In this document: piece by piece, positions 34,233-47,219 of the stretch
Position numbering within the stretch: the stretch's first letter is position 1
Layout of the letters: each line of letters opens with the position of its first letter
Assembly: GCA_004154925.1 (NCBI GenBank)
Contig: QJNS01000752.1
Coordinates: 310,001 to 374,000, forward strand
Length of the DNA: 64,000 nt
Direction: 5' to 3'
DNA from: Monosporascus cannonballus
Lineage: Eukaryota; Ascomycota; Sordariomycetes; Xylariales
The notes under the pieces: generated by a model
Database searches by the model: none
Told to the model about the DNA's origin: nothing
Seen by the model: the letters and a program-made list of their open reading frames with translations, nothing else
Translations under genes and position numbers: made by a program

Positions 34233-34671
34233 TGTAACAAACCTGTCATACATCCACCTGGAGGTATGAGCAGTATCCGAAAAGGGTCTTGATTTGCAGG
34301 TAACAATAGGGCGAGGAATAATTTAGTGATCTGTTCGTTAAAGATATTTAAGTACTTTTCCCTCAATTAAAGAACGGTATAATTGCCTCTGACTAAGAGC
34401 TTAAATTAATAGCTAAAAAGCAAAAAACTAAATAGGTATTATTTATATGAAAAACCGATTCATTATATATCCCAATTCCTAAAGTGAGTGTGTTGTGGAT
34501 CTATGTGATCTATGTAATTTATGTAATCTAGTCCCAGATTACTTAAATCACCTAGATCAACTAGATCACCTTTAAGAACCAAGCTTCCCTATCCGGGGTT
34601 TAGCCGTGACAGGTCCGCGCTAGGCCTTAAAGGTTGGCCTCCTCGAGGCAGAAACCCCTGTTCCTATAACA
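34233..34671 (+). mobile_element. Solo LTR of another retroelement family, nested in element A
   Basis: A 439-bp insert absent from copies B-E interrupts element A. It opens TGTAACAAACCTGTC and ends CCTGTTCCTATAACA (TGT...ACA). It is flanked by perfect 5-bp duplications GATAA (34228-34232 and 34672-34676). GC content is clearly higher than that of the surrounding element, so it probably arrived after the main RIP-like decay. It contains no coding and has no second LTR, hence solo. Confidence 0.9.
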
Positions 34672-37600
34672 GATAACATATAATAAGATATAATTGTAAA
34701 TATAAGAAAATAATGTATTCGATAAAAAATTTATAATAAAATTAAAAATAATTCATATAGTTTAAAAAATAATATGCCGATAATAACAATAAATATAGCA
34801 GCTTAATATGTTAAACGAAAAAATATAAATAAGGTTCGATAAATTCGAATAAAAATTAAAAGAAAAAGGTTATTTATAAAAAAGCCATAAAATAATAAAA
34901 CTTAAAGAAACATTAATAACTTTATTACGTTAAATATACGAATCGAAACGTATTAGTATATCGTAATAATGGATTACGGAATTTTAAGCGGAAATTATAT
35001 TATATCGGATATAGTTAATAAGTTTATATTATTATAAAAATATAAGTTAAAACCTTATACGGCGACGAATGCCGAAAGTTAGGAATTCGCTTACGATAAC
35101 AGAAAAATTATATATGAAATTAATTATTTCGAGATTTTTATTAAAGGATAATATTAAACGGTTAATTTCGATATTATTTTATTTAGGAATTAGGATATGA
35201 TTTTAGGATTATTATAGATACGTTAATACGGAATTTTGATTAATAGCGGAACTGGCTAGATAAAATTCGTTTTATTCCTTATTAATAAACGAAAAAAGAA
35301 AAAATTAAGATTTTAATATTTGATTAATAATAGCGACGAATATAAGTATAAGGATATGATAAATATTTTATTACTTAAAGGAATAAGATATAAAAAAAAC
35401 GGATATTAAAAATAAGTACGACGTATCGTTGCGAGTATTAAAGCGAAATTAAAGTAATTAAATAAGAATTTGGAATAATAAGAATAATAACTTAAGGAAT
35501 TAAAAAATTTGATTAATGTGTTATTATAATATTATAAATACGAATAGTTTTTTAGGAAGGAATTCGATACGAAATTATTAGAATATAATAAATAAAATTA
35601 TAAGATAATTTTTAAAAAAAGATTTTCGATAAAATTTTATCTAATTTATAATTTTAACGGAAATAAGTTACGTATTTTCAAAGAATACTTAAAGGATTGG
35701 TTATTAAAAAAATGGATTTAATTTTCGAAATTATTAATAAATTACTTAATATTTTTTGTACAAAAAAAACAGAAAATTGCGATTTGTAATTAATTATTAA
35801 TAATTAAATAACGTTATTGTTAAAAATCGAATATTATTATCCTTAATTACGGAAATAAAAAACCGATTTTATAGAGCCGAATGGTTTATAATATTTGATT
35901 TCAAAAATGGATATCATTTTATTAGGATTAAAAAAAGATATAAATGAAAAATAGCTTTTAAAACGAAATACGGCCTATTTAAATATTTGGTTATATTAAT
36001 GGGACTTACGAACGTACCAGCAATTTTTTAGCGAATAATTAATTACGTATTACGAAAATACCTCGATATTTTTGTTATTTGCTATTTCGACGATATTTTT
36101 ATTTTATTAAAAACAGAAAAAATATATATAAAATACGTTTATAAGGTTTTTTTAAGCTTTATAGAACGTAAGGTTACTTATTAATGTAAAAAAAGTTAAT
36201 TCTATATATACGAAATGGAATATCTGGGATATATTATTACCTTAGGACATATTAGAATAAATTTTAAGAAAATCGCTGCAGTTATAAGATGGTAAATGTT
36301 AATAATAGTTAAGGAGATATAGGTATTTTTTGGATTTGCCAATTATTATAGGAAATTTATTCGGAATTTTAACAAAATAATTATACTCCTAATAAATTTA
36401 ACGAAAAAAAAGAATTTAAATGGATGCCAGATATAGAAAAGGTATTTCAGGATATTAAGGATGTAATTATTAATAAGCCAGTATTAATTATATATAATTT
36501 AAACCGCCCCGTTAAATTAAAAACTAATATTTCGGATTACGCGTTAAACGTAATAATTAAATAACGAAATAATTAAAGTAAATTATATTTTATTATATTC
36601 TTTTCGTACAAATTAAAAAAAGCAGAATTTAATTACGGTATTTTAAATAAAGAATTTATGGTTATTATTATGGCATTTCGAAAATTTAAGTATTTTTTAA
36701 AAAGAAATTTATATTAGGTTAAAATTTATACGGATTATTAAAATTTTACCCGATTTATTAAAGTTAAGGAGCTTATAAAAGGATAATTTCGTTGCGCGAA
36801 AAAATTGGCGAATTTCGATTTCGTTATTATTTATAAGAAAAAAGCAGAAAATAAAAAAGTAAATATTTTAAGCAAATAATTAAATTTACAAAAAAATTAA
36901 TTAAAATTAGCCATATAATTTTTGATATTATTATAATAGGATATTTACGTTTACGATAAATTGCGATAATTCGGATAATACCTTTCGATATATATAAAAG
37001 AATTTAATAATATAACGATAATTTTTTTAAAAAAACTAAAAAACGGATAAAATATAAGTTTTAAAAAATATCAAAAGGATTTAATACAAGAAATATACGA
37101 ACATTAATTAATTATACGGATATCTAGGGATTTACAAAACCTTAAAGCGATTTTAACACATATATTCCTTTTTTAAAATAAAATTAACGATATAAAAAGT
37201 TATATAATAATATGATATTTGCGCTAAAATAAAAACTTAACGATATAAGTTATACGGAAAATTATAATTATTATTAATTATAAAGCGATTATAATATTTA
37301 ATTATATTTAACTTTATTATTAAATGTTTTATATTAAATAATCCGGTAATAAAAATATATTACGACAGTATTTTCGTAATTACCGATCGATTTATAAAGT
37401 TTTTTTTATATTTTATTACATTACGAAAATATCGACGCCGAATAATTAATATATATTTTTTTCAGATATAATTTTACTATATTCGAATTATTAATAAAAA
37501 TTATATCAAATAAAGAATTAATATTTGCATTAAAATTTTGGCAAGACCTTATAATATAGATCGGCTTAAACTATAAGTTATTTAACATATTTAAATTATA

Positions 37601-39014
37601 AATGAATAAATAAACGAAACAAATAAATTAAATTTTAAAAATTTATTAACGATATTACATTAATTATAAATATAATAATTAAGTTAAAAAATTATTAATC
37701 GACTAATTAGCTTATAATATTAATTATTAAGAAAATATTAAAATAATATTTGCAAACGTAAAATTTGGTTTTATTTTAAAAGTTTATAAAAAAATATGCA
37801 ATAATAATTTAATTAATATTAAAATAATTTTTATATCAAAATAATTATAATAATTATATTAAGAAATAAAATTAAAACTGGAATTCGTACGAAATTAAAT
37901 AAGTAAGTATTAAAACCAAAAAAAGTTAAAAGGATTAATTTTCGAAAAGGGGAAAATAATTTTCCTTGCCATAAAAAATATTTAAATAAAATAACCCAGC
38001 AAAAATTTCGATTTGAAATATATTGGTTTATACAAAATCGTCAAGAATATCTTAACAAATAATTTCTAATTAGAATTTTTCTTAAAAGTTAAATTTTATC
38101 CAATTTTTTATATTTCCTTATTCAAATTAGCAACAAATACGATTAAAGTATATACGGCATAAAACGATACTAAAATAAAAGATAAATAAGCATACGAAAT
38201 AAAAAAAATATTCGACATACGAAAGCAAAACGGATTTACTTAATATTTAATCAAATAAAAAAAGTACCCGGATTCCGAAAATACCTAAGAATTTGTTAAA
38301 AACCTTATTGGCGTCTAACGTTTATTAAAAAATTTTACCAGTAATAACGGGCGCGTCCTAATTAATAGCCCACCAGTTGGTAGCCGGGATATCGGGCTAA
38401 TCGGCCGCAATATGTACTGATGTAATAGCCGTAACGGCGGCCTCCAATTATTTTTGTTTCCGAAGTTTTTGTTTTTCCAGTTCGTTTAACGATTAGAATT
38501 TATGTTATATGATAATAACGCTTTTCGAACAAATTAACGTTTTTTGCTTACGTAAACGAATAAAATAAAAAAAAACTTTATTTATTTTTTCCTGATATTT
38601 ATGTTAAGTTTTAAAATAAAACCGTTAAAATTTTGATAATTATTTTTTAGTAAATATATTTTTACGTTTTAAATGTTAATGTTTGTAACGAATATTTTAT
38701 AAGGAAAAAATAAATATGCCGGTACCATTATAGGATTAATTTCGATTAATATATTCCTTATATCTTAAAACGTTTTCTATTATTTTATATTTTATGTTTT
38801 TCGAAAAATAATAAAAATAAGATATAATTTTATAACTAAATTCGTTAAAGGCTTTTACGCGGTTAGTACGACGAACGGTACAAAAACGGGAAACGCAGCG
38901 AATTTTAAAAATGCGAAATGACATAATTAAAAGCAAAAAAAAAGAGATATTTACCAAACAAAAAAAAAGAAAAAAAGAAATTTTGAAGGCAAAATTTAGG
39001 GAAAGGGGAAATCG

Positions 39015-39388
39015 TATTACGATTCGATAAGTTCCGGTTTTAAGAAACGGTTAGATAAAAGCATACGGGCTACCTCCCGGGTTACGTAACGGAAATCACT
39101 GCCTAATTAGTAATTATTAATAATTAAAGGTAATTTTAAGTAATCGTAATTATTATTAACGGCGTAATTACGAATAATTAAGTTAAAAAAAAGAAAAATA
39201 TATATATTTTTTATTTCTATAATTTAAATAGTTTTAGTTTACAATATAATACTGTTACCCAAAATACCTTTGGCATTACGAAACGTAATACGTTACTGTA
39301 TTTATTATTCAGATTCTCACGATATTCCTGCTAGCATAAACACGTCGACTTAAGGTTTAATAGTTGGTTAAACCGTATAGCCGTTACA
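39015..39388 (+). repeat. 3' LTR of element A
   Basis: Aligns along its length with 32225-32599; begins TATTACGATTCGATAAG after a purine-rich tract (GGGAAAGGGGAAATCG) and ends GCCGTTACA. Confidence 0.92.
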
Positions 39389-40018
39389 TACAGTTAGGCT
39401 GATCGCGAGAAAAAGTTGCATAGAGTATAAGGAGTGATAATTATCTAACTAGAATTAAGTTCTAGGGAGCTGTAGCTAAGAAGCATTTTATCCCCTTGAA
39501 GGCCATAAGGCGTGAGCGCTTACAATTTTTTGATGGTGTGTGATACTCTTTTTTTATTCGCCTACACTGATCCAATCAATTTCTTCAGGAAAAAATTACT
39601 TTTAACTACACCTATTTTGCATTATGATACATATACCAACACCGGTTATTATTACAAATTGCTATATTACATTTAGCTCAATAAGACCTTGTTTATCGAG
39701 CTCGTTATTAATTCATAATACTATTACCTGTAACTTGAAATCCTATTTGCTGAATACCGCAATAAAAGTGCCCTAAATACGCCTAGCACCTTAAAACGGA
39801 TTTCTTTAAGACTTTTTAATATTAATTAATGGGGTTTTCCATATTACCAATACGAAAAAAGTTCGTTAAAGCTTTTTGCTGTCCGTTAAAAAGGAACTCG
39901 AAATATTAAACGCCCTTAATATCCAATTGATTAAGGAAAATAATTGCGTTTCGATATAATTTTTATATAAGTTTGCCTTATTTTTGCAAAAGGAAACAAT
40001 TATTAACGTTAACGTAAG
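39389..40018. other. Interval between copies A and E; decayed repeat related to the SRR1 region
   Basis: The first ~95 bp are an inverted copy of 22,079-22,176. Weaker similarity may continue to about 39,600. The rest is AT-rich and non-coding, with RIP-like character. No gene is recognised. Confidence 0.7.
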
Positions 40019-40411
40019 TGTGACGGCTAAGAGTTTGACCAACTATTAAACCTTAGTCGTACGGGTTTACGTTAGCAGAAGCATTATAGAACTCTGTAGC
40101 AATAAGGTAACTTAATCACGTTTTTTAATACCAAAAATATAAAAGTCGTATTATAAATAATTGGCATTGATAAGTATTGCAAGTTAAAGCTATTTAAACT
40201 ATGGAAATAATAAGCATATATATATTGGTTTTTGGTATTACGGCTTATTTTTGCTTTACTGTGCTTAGCGAAGTTTTGCTAAATAATTGCTTAATATTAA
40301 TTATTCGTATTCAGTAGATCTTTATTAAGCATCCGTTACGTAATCTGGGAAAATGGTCCGTATTATCCTTATTAACCGTTTTCTAAGGCCGGAACCTGTC
40401 AGATCGTAATA
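40019..40411 (-). repeat. 3' LTR of element E (antisense)
   Basis: Reverse complement of the family LTR: starts TGTGACGGCTAAG, the complement of an LTR 3' end (GCCGTCACA), and ends ACAGGTTCCGG/TGTTACG-type sequence in complement at 40,395-40,411. Confidence 0.85.
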
Positions 40412-40486
40412 CGATTTCTCTTTTCTTTAAATTTTGCTCTTAAGATTTTATTTTTTTTAATAAGTATTACCGGTTTTTTACGATAT

Positions 40487-40861
40487 TGTTGCGACCCAAC
40501 CAGCTTCGGCCTTAAGAAACGGTCAAACAAGGATCACACGGACCACTCCATGGGTTACGTGACGGTGATCACTGCCAAGCCAGTGATCAGAAGTGATTAA
40601 CGAGGATCGCAAGTAATCATAATTATTACCAGCCGTATAATCATAAATAATTAAGCTCAGAAAGAAAAGGATATATACGCTTATTATTTCCATAATTTAG
40701 ATAACTTTAATTTGTAATATAATATTATTACCTAAGGTATTTTTGGTATTATAAGATATAATACGTTACTATATTTATTACTTAAATTTCCAAGATATTT
40801 CTGTTAATATTAACCCGTCGATTTAAGATTTAATAATTGGTTAAATTATTAAGCTGTTATA
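40487..40861 (+). repeat. 5' LTR of element B
   Basis: 375 bp, opens TGTTGCGACCCAACCAGC, the least mutated LTR start of the family. Ends AAGCTGTTATA. Confidence 0.93.
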
Positions 40862-43800
40862 CGTTATAAGTTTTTATTTAATAATACTGTTAAACTTTAA
40901 ATAATATTTAAATTGTTAAAAATGTTAATTAACGTTTAGGAAACCTTTACTTAGCAGCTTTAGGCTCGAATTCGGGAATTGGAAAAAGAAATCCGACAAA
41001 TCAAGGTTATGCCACCTGCTTAAGCCTTTTTCGCCCGCATAAAACCAAAGAAGCCAAAGCCTTATAATAAAAAGGGCAACGTTTAAACCGTTTTGATTTA
41101 AATATAAATTTATTTTCGTTTTCTAAACCTTAACGATTTAACGGATTAGGTCCTAATAATAAGAATATACTTAACGGAAAATGCGGTTAATTAATTTAAA
41201 CCTGTTAAAAGGAATTTTTTAGAAATAAAAAAAATTAAATAAAAAAAGTTTTATTAATAAGAATTTTTTACTTTATATTAATTTCGAAAATAAAATACGT
41301 AATAATTTCGGTAACCCGGATAAAAAATGATTTATGGCTTAATAATTTTTATAATTCCGATAAAAAAAATTTGCATTTAAGTACGCCGTTCCTTTTAAAA
41401 AATTTACGATTAAAATAAAATGGAAAAATATTAAGGTCGACATTTTTATTAATATATTTTATAAAAAGTTAAAAGATAATATAAACAATAAAATTATTCG
41501 GATTAAATAATTAATTACTTTAAACCGATATATTATAAAAATAATTAAAATTAATAATCGACAATTTAAAAAACAATAGAAAAAAATAATATGTTTTACA
41601 TTTGGAATATAATAAATCCAATTAGGGAAAAAACGAAACATACTTTTTATTTTTTACGAAACGGGGTTAGGATTTATGGAATTTGGCATTACTTATAAAT
41701 AAAATTAGAACCAGATTAAATATTTTAATTATAACAAAATAAAATATAAGGCCTATAAATACAAAAAGTCTAAAAAGACATAATAGGATAACTAGACCCC
41801 TATACCAAAAAATAATCCAGGAATAACTAAAAAAACGATAATAAAGTTATTAACATAATTTAAGCCAAATACGCATTAGGTTTACGGCACAAAATCCAAT
41901 AAGGATTATTACGATAAAAATTTTAACGCGGAATATAAAAAATTAAAAAGCTAAATTAATAAATATCGCGAACATAATAAAAAACATTACGAAAACAATT
42001 ACGCAAATATTAAAACTAAATAAAAAGTTCTGTTCCAAAACGCCTAATTAATACGGTAAAATATAATTTACATATTATTAACGACGAAAATATTCCGATT
42101 ACGAAAAATAAAAATAATATATTTGTAAACGAATTACCCGTATATATTATAAGGGATTTAATTTTTTAAATTGTACCGAAAATAATATGAATAATAAATA
42201 ATAATATCGATATTTTCGAACCATAACTTTAGGAAATATTTAATAATTGGCCGAAATAAAAAATTGGCTCGAAAAACTAATACCTGCAAAAAAACCTTTT
42301 TTATTATTATAAATAATATAATTACTAAACGTAAGAAAAATTAATTTAACGTACGGTAAAAAAACATTATTAAAAAGCTATTACAGATTTTTATTTTTAA
42401 TTACTATTTATTACGGATTTCCAGAAAAACAAAGTTATTAAAAAAGAAATATATTAATTTATAAAAAATCTTTAAAATAATAATTAAAGTATTACATAAT
42501 AAGACATAATTATAAATATAAAAAAATTATTTATTCGATAAAGAAATTATAACAAAATTTAAAATAACTAATATAATTCGAAAAAACAGTACGCCGGCAA
42601 TAACGACAAATATAATAGCTTAATACGTTAAACGAAAAAAACATAAATAAAGCTTAATAAATTCGAATAGAAATTAAAAGAAAAAAATTACCTATAAAAC
42701 AATTACAAAAAAACGAAACCTAAAAAAATTAAAACAACTTTTAAAAAAAGTTTTAAACGTAATAATAAAAAATGTTAACGACCTTATTATTTTGAATATA
42801 CGAATCAGAACATATTAATATACTACAATAATAAATTACGAAACTTTGGGTAGGAATTATATTATACCAAATATAATTATTAAGTTTAAATTATTTTAAA
42901 ACTATATATTAAAACCTTATAAAATAACAAATACCGAAAATTATGAATTCGTTTACAATAACAAAAAGTTTATACGCGAAATTAATTACCTTGAGATTTT
43001 TATTAAAAAATAATATTAAACAATTAATTTTAATATCGTTTTATTCGGAAATTATAATATGATTTTAAAATTACTATAAATACGTTGGTACGGAATTTTA
43101 ATTAATAACGGAATTAACTAAGTAAAGTTTATTTTATTTCTTATTAATAAATAAAAAGAAATTAAGATCTTAGTATTTAATCAATAATAACGACAAATAT
43201 AGGCATAAAGATATAACAAAAATTTTATCATGTAAAAAAATAAAATATAAAAAAATAAATATCAAAAAATATAACATATCATTATTATTATCAAAACGAA
43301 ATTAAAATAATTAAATAACGATTTAAAATAATAAAAATAAGAACCCCAAAACTTAAAAATTTTAATTAATATATTACCATAATATCATAAATATAAATAG
43401 CTTTTTAAAAAGAAGCTCGATACGAAATTACCAAAATACAGCAAATAAGATTATAAAATAATTTTCTAAAAAGTTTTTTCGATAAAATTTTACTTTATTT
43501 ACAACTTTAATAAAAACGAATTACGTATTTTTAAGAAATCTCTGGAAAATTAATTATAGAAAAAATAAATTTAATATTCGAAATTACTAATAAAATATTT
43601 AATATTTTTCGTACCAAAAAAACGGGAAATTACAATTTGTAATTAATTATCGGCAACTAAATAATATCATAATTAAAAATTAAACATTATTATCTTTAAT
43701 TACGGAAATAAAAAACCGATTTTACGGAATTAAATAGTTTAAAACGTTCGATCTTAAAAATAAATATAACCTTATTAAAATCAAAAAAAGGATACAAATA

Positions 43801-46800
43801 AAAAATAGCTTTTAGGACAAAATACGGATTATTTAAGTATTTGGTTATACTAATAAGACTTACGAACGTATTAGTAACCTTTCAGTAAATAATTAATTAC
43901 GTATTACGAAAATATCTTAATATTTTCGTCGTTTATTATTTCGACGATATTTTTATTTTTTCAAAAATAAAAAAAGTATACGTAAAATACGTTTATAAAT
44001 CTTTTTAAATTTTACAAAACGTAAAGTTACTTATTAACGCAAAAAAAAATGAATTCCATATATAGGAAATAAAATATCTGGGACATATTATTACTTTAGG
44101 ACATATTAAAATAAATTCCAAGAAAATCGTTATAATTATAGAATAGCAAACGTTAACTACAATTAAAAAGATATAGGCATGCCTTAAATTCGCTAATTAC
44201 TATAGGAAATTTATTCGAAACTTTAATAAAATCGTTATATCCCTAAAAAACCTTACGAAAAAAATTTAAATAAACGCCAGATATAAAAAAGGTATTTTAA
44301 GATATTAAAAACACAATTATTAACAAATTAATACTAATTATATATAATTTAAACCATTCCGTTGAATTAAAAACCGATATTTCGGATTATATATTAAGCG
44401 CAATAATCGGATAACGAAATAATTAAAATAAATTATACATTATTATATTTTTTTATATAAATTAAAAAAAGCCGAACTTAATTACGGCATTCCAAATAAG
44501 AAATATATGGCCATTATTATGACATTTCGAGAATTTAGAAATTTATTAAAAATAAACTTATATCAAATTAAAATTTATACAGATTATCAAAATTTTACTC
44601 GATTTACTAAAATTAAGAAATTTATAAAACAATAATTTCGTTACGCGGAAAAATTAGCAAATCTTAACTTTATTATTGTTTATAAGACAAAATCAGAAAA
44701 TAAAAAAGTAAATACTTTAAACAAATAATCAAATTTCGAAACAAATTAATTAAAATTAATTATATAATTTTTGATATTATTATAAAAAACATTTACACTT
44801 ACGATAAATTATAATAATTCGGGTAACGCCTTCGATATATATTAAAAGATTTAATAATATAATAATAATTTCCTAAAAAACTAAAAAACGAATAAGATAG
44901 AAATTTTTAAAAAATACCAAAAAGATTTAATACGAAAAATATACGAACATTAATTATATAAATATCTAGGGATTTATAAAACCCTAAAGCGATTTTAACG
45001 CATATATTTTTTCTGAAAATAAAATTAACAGTATAAAACGTTATACGGTAATACGACATTTACGTTACAACAAAAATATAACGACATAAGCTATATAGAA
45101 AATTATAGCTATTACTAATTATAAAATAATTATAATATTTAATTATATTCGATTTTATTATTAAACTTCCTATATTAAAAATTCCAACTTTAAAAATATA
45201 TTATGATAGCATTTTCGTAATTATCGATCGATTTACGAAATTTTCCTATTTTCTATTATATTATAAAAATATAAACGCCGAATAATTAGCATATATTTTT
45301 TTAAACTTATTTTTAATATATACGAATTATTAATAAAATTTATATCAGATAAATGATTAATATTCGGATTTAAGTTTTGGCAAAACCTAATAATATAAAT
45401 TGGCCTAAATTACAAGTTATTTAACGTATTTAAATTTTAAATAAATAAATAAACGGAATAAATAAATTAAACATTAAAAACTTATTTACGATATTATATC
45501 AATTACGAACAAAATAACTAAGTTAAAAAACTACTAATCGCATGATTAACTTATAATACCAATTATTACGAAAACATTAAAATAATACTTATAAACGTAA
45601 ATTTTAGTTTTGTTTTAAAAATTTACAAAATAATACGTAACGATAATCTAATTAATATTAAAATAATTGTTACGTTAAAATACTTATAACAGTTATACGA
45701 AGAAATAAAAATAAAATTAAAATTTATACGAAATCAAATAAATAAATATTATAATCAAAAAAGGTTAAAAAGATTAACTTTCGAAAAAAATGGTTTTTCG
45801 TTATAAGAAATATATAAACAAAATAACCTAACAACAAACTTAATTTTAAATATATCGGTATATATAAAAGTATTAAAAAATCTTAAAAAATAATTATTAA
45901 TTAAAAATTTTTAAAAAAAGTTAAATTTTATTTAATTTTTTACGTTTTTTTATTCGAATTAACAGCAGATATAATTAAGGTACATACGGTATAAGATAAC
46001 GTAAAAGTAAAAAACGAACAAACGTACGAAATAGAAAAAATATTCGACATACGAAAACAAAACGAATTTACCCAATATTTAATTAAGTGGAAAAAGCACC
46101 TAAATTCCGAAAACATTTAGGAACTCGCCAAAAATCTTATTGGCGCCCAACGTTTATTAAGAATTTTTACCAATAACGATAGGCATATCCTAATTAACAG
46201 CCGACTAGTCGGTAACCGGGATATCGGGCCAATCGGCCGCGATATATATTAACGTAATAGCCGTAACGGCAACCTTTAACTGTTTTTATTTTTAACGCTT
46301 TTGTTCTTTTAGCTTATCTAATAATTAAAGCTTACGTTATATTATGGTAACGCCTTTTAAACGAGCCAGCGCCTTTTGCTTACGTAAACGAATAAAACGA
46401 AAAAAAAAGCTTTATTTATTTCCTTCTGATATCGACGTTCAATTTCGCAGTAAAACCGTTAAAAATTTAGCAATTACTTTTTAATAAGCGCTTTTTTATA
46501 TTTTAAACGTTAATATTCGCGACGAATATTCCGTAAAAAAAATAGGTACGCCGGTACTATTATAAGATTAATTTCAATTAATATATTACTTATACCTTAA
46601 AACGTTTTCCATGATTTTATACCTTATGTTTTTCGAAAAATAATAAAAGCAAAATATAATTTTGTAATCAAATTCGTTAAAGGTTTTTACGAAGTTAATA
46701 TAACAAACGGTAAAAGAACAAAAAACGTAACGAATTTTGGAAATACGAAACGACATAATTAAAAAGCAAAAAAAAAAAGATATTTACTAAACGAAAAAAA

Positions 46801-46844
46801 AAAAAAGAAATCTTAAGGGCAAAATTTTGAGAGGGGGAAAATCG

Positions 46845-47219
46845 TATTACGATTTAACCAGTTTCGGCCTTAAGAAACGGTTAAATAAGGATCATATAGA
46901 TTACCCTATGGGTTACATAACGGTAATCACTGCCAAGCCAGTAATCAGAAGTAATTAACGGGAATCGCAAATAATCATGATTATTACCAGCTTTATAATC
47001 ACAAATAATTAAACCCAAGAAAAGAAAAATATATATACTTATTATTTCCATAATTTAAATAACTTTAACTTGCAATATACTATCGTTACCTAAAGCAGTT
47101 TTGGTATTACGAGACGTAATACGTTACTATATCTATTGCTCAGATTTCCACGATACTCCTGTTAACATAAACCCGTCGACTTAAGGTTTAATAGTTGGTT
47201 AAACCGCCAAGCCGTCACA
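46845..47219 (+). repeat. 3' LTR of element B
   Basis: 375 bp, opens TATTACGATTTAACCAG and ends AAGCCGTCACA; preceded by the purine-rich tract GAGAGGGGGAAAATCG. Confidence 0.93.

Larger units (their letters stand above)
32225..39388 (+). mobile_element. Ty3/gypsy chromovirus copy A, RIP-like, with nested solo LTR
   Basis: Complete element with LTRs of 375 and 374 bp and target duplications CACAG (32220-32224) and TACAG (39389-39393), differing by one transition. About 6.7 kb without the nested LTR. Relics of the Pol order are legible on the plus strand: reverse transcriptase with the active-site Asp pair still present (FDDI, Asp codons 36089-36094), RNase H (DLNRPVKL-type block near 36,490), integrase (TDRF near 37,383; the QTDGQTERTN region near 37,600) and a chromodomain (38,195-38,335, IFDIRKQNGFT..YLIK..KKYPDSENT). 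Gag at about 32.7-33.8 kb is barely legible. Stops, mainly TAA and TAG where Gln or Trp is expected, interrupt every domain, so it is dead. Confidence 0.92.
40487..47219 (+). mobile_element. Ty3/gypsy chromovirus copy B, nested in copy E
   Basis: Complete 6,733-bp element with two 375-bp LTRs and perfect target duplications GATAT (40482-40486 and 47220-47224). Legible on the plus strand: reverse transcriptase FDDI (Asp codons 43943-43948), RNase H near 44,330-44,450, integrase TDRF near 45,225, and the best preserved chromodomain of the set (46,030-46,165, with IFDIRKQNEFTQYLIKWKK). Stop codons in all domains show it is inactive. The left LTR keeps many CA and TG dinucleotides that are TA in the right LTR. 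Confidence 0.93.
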
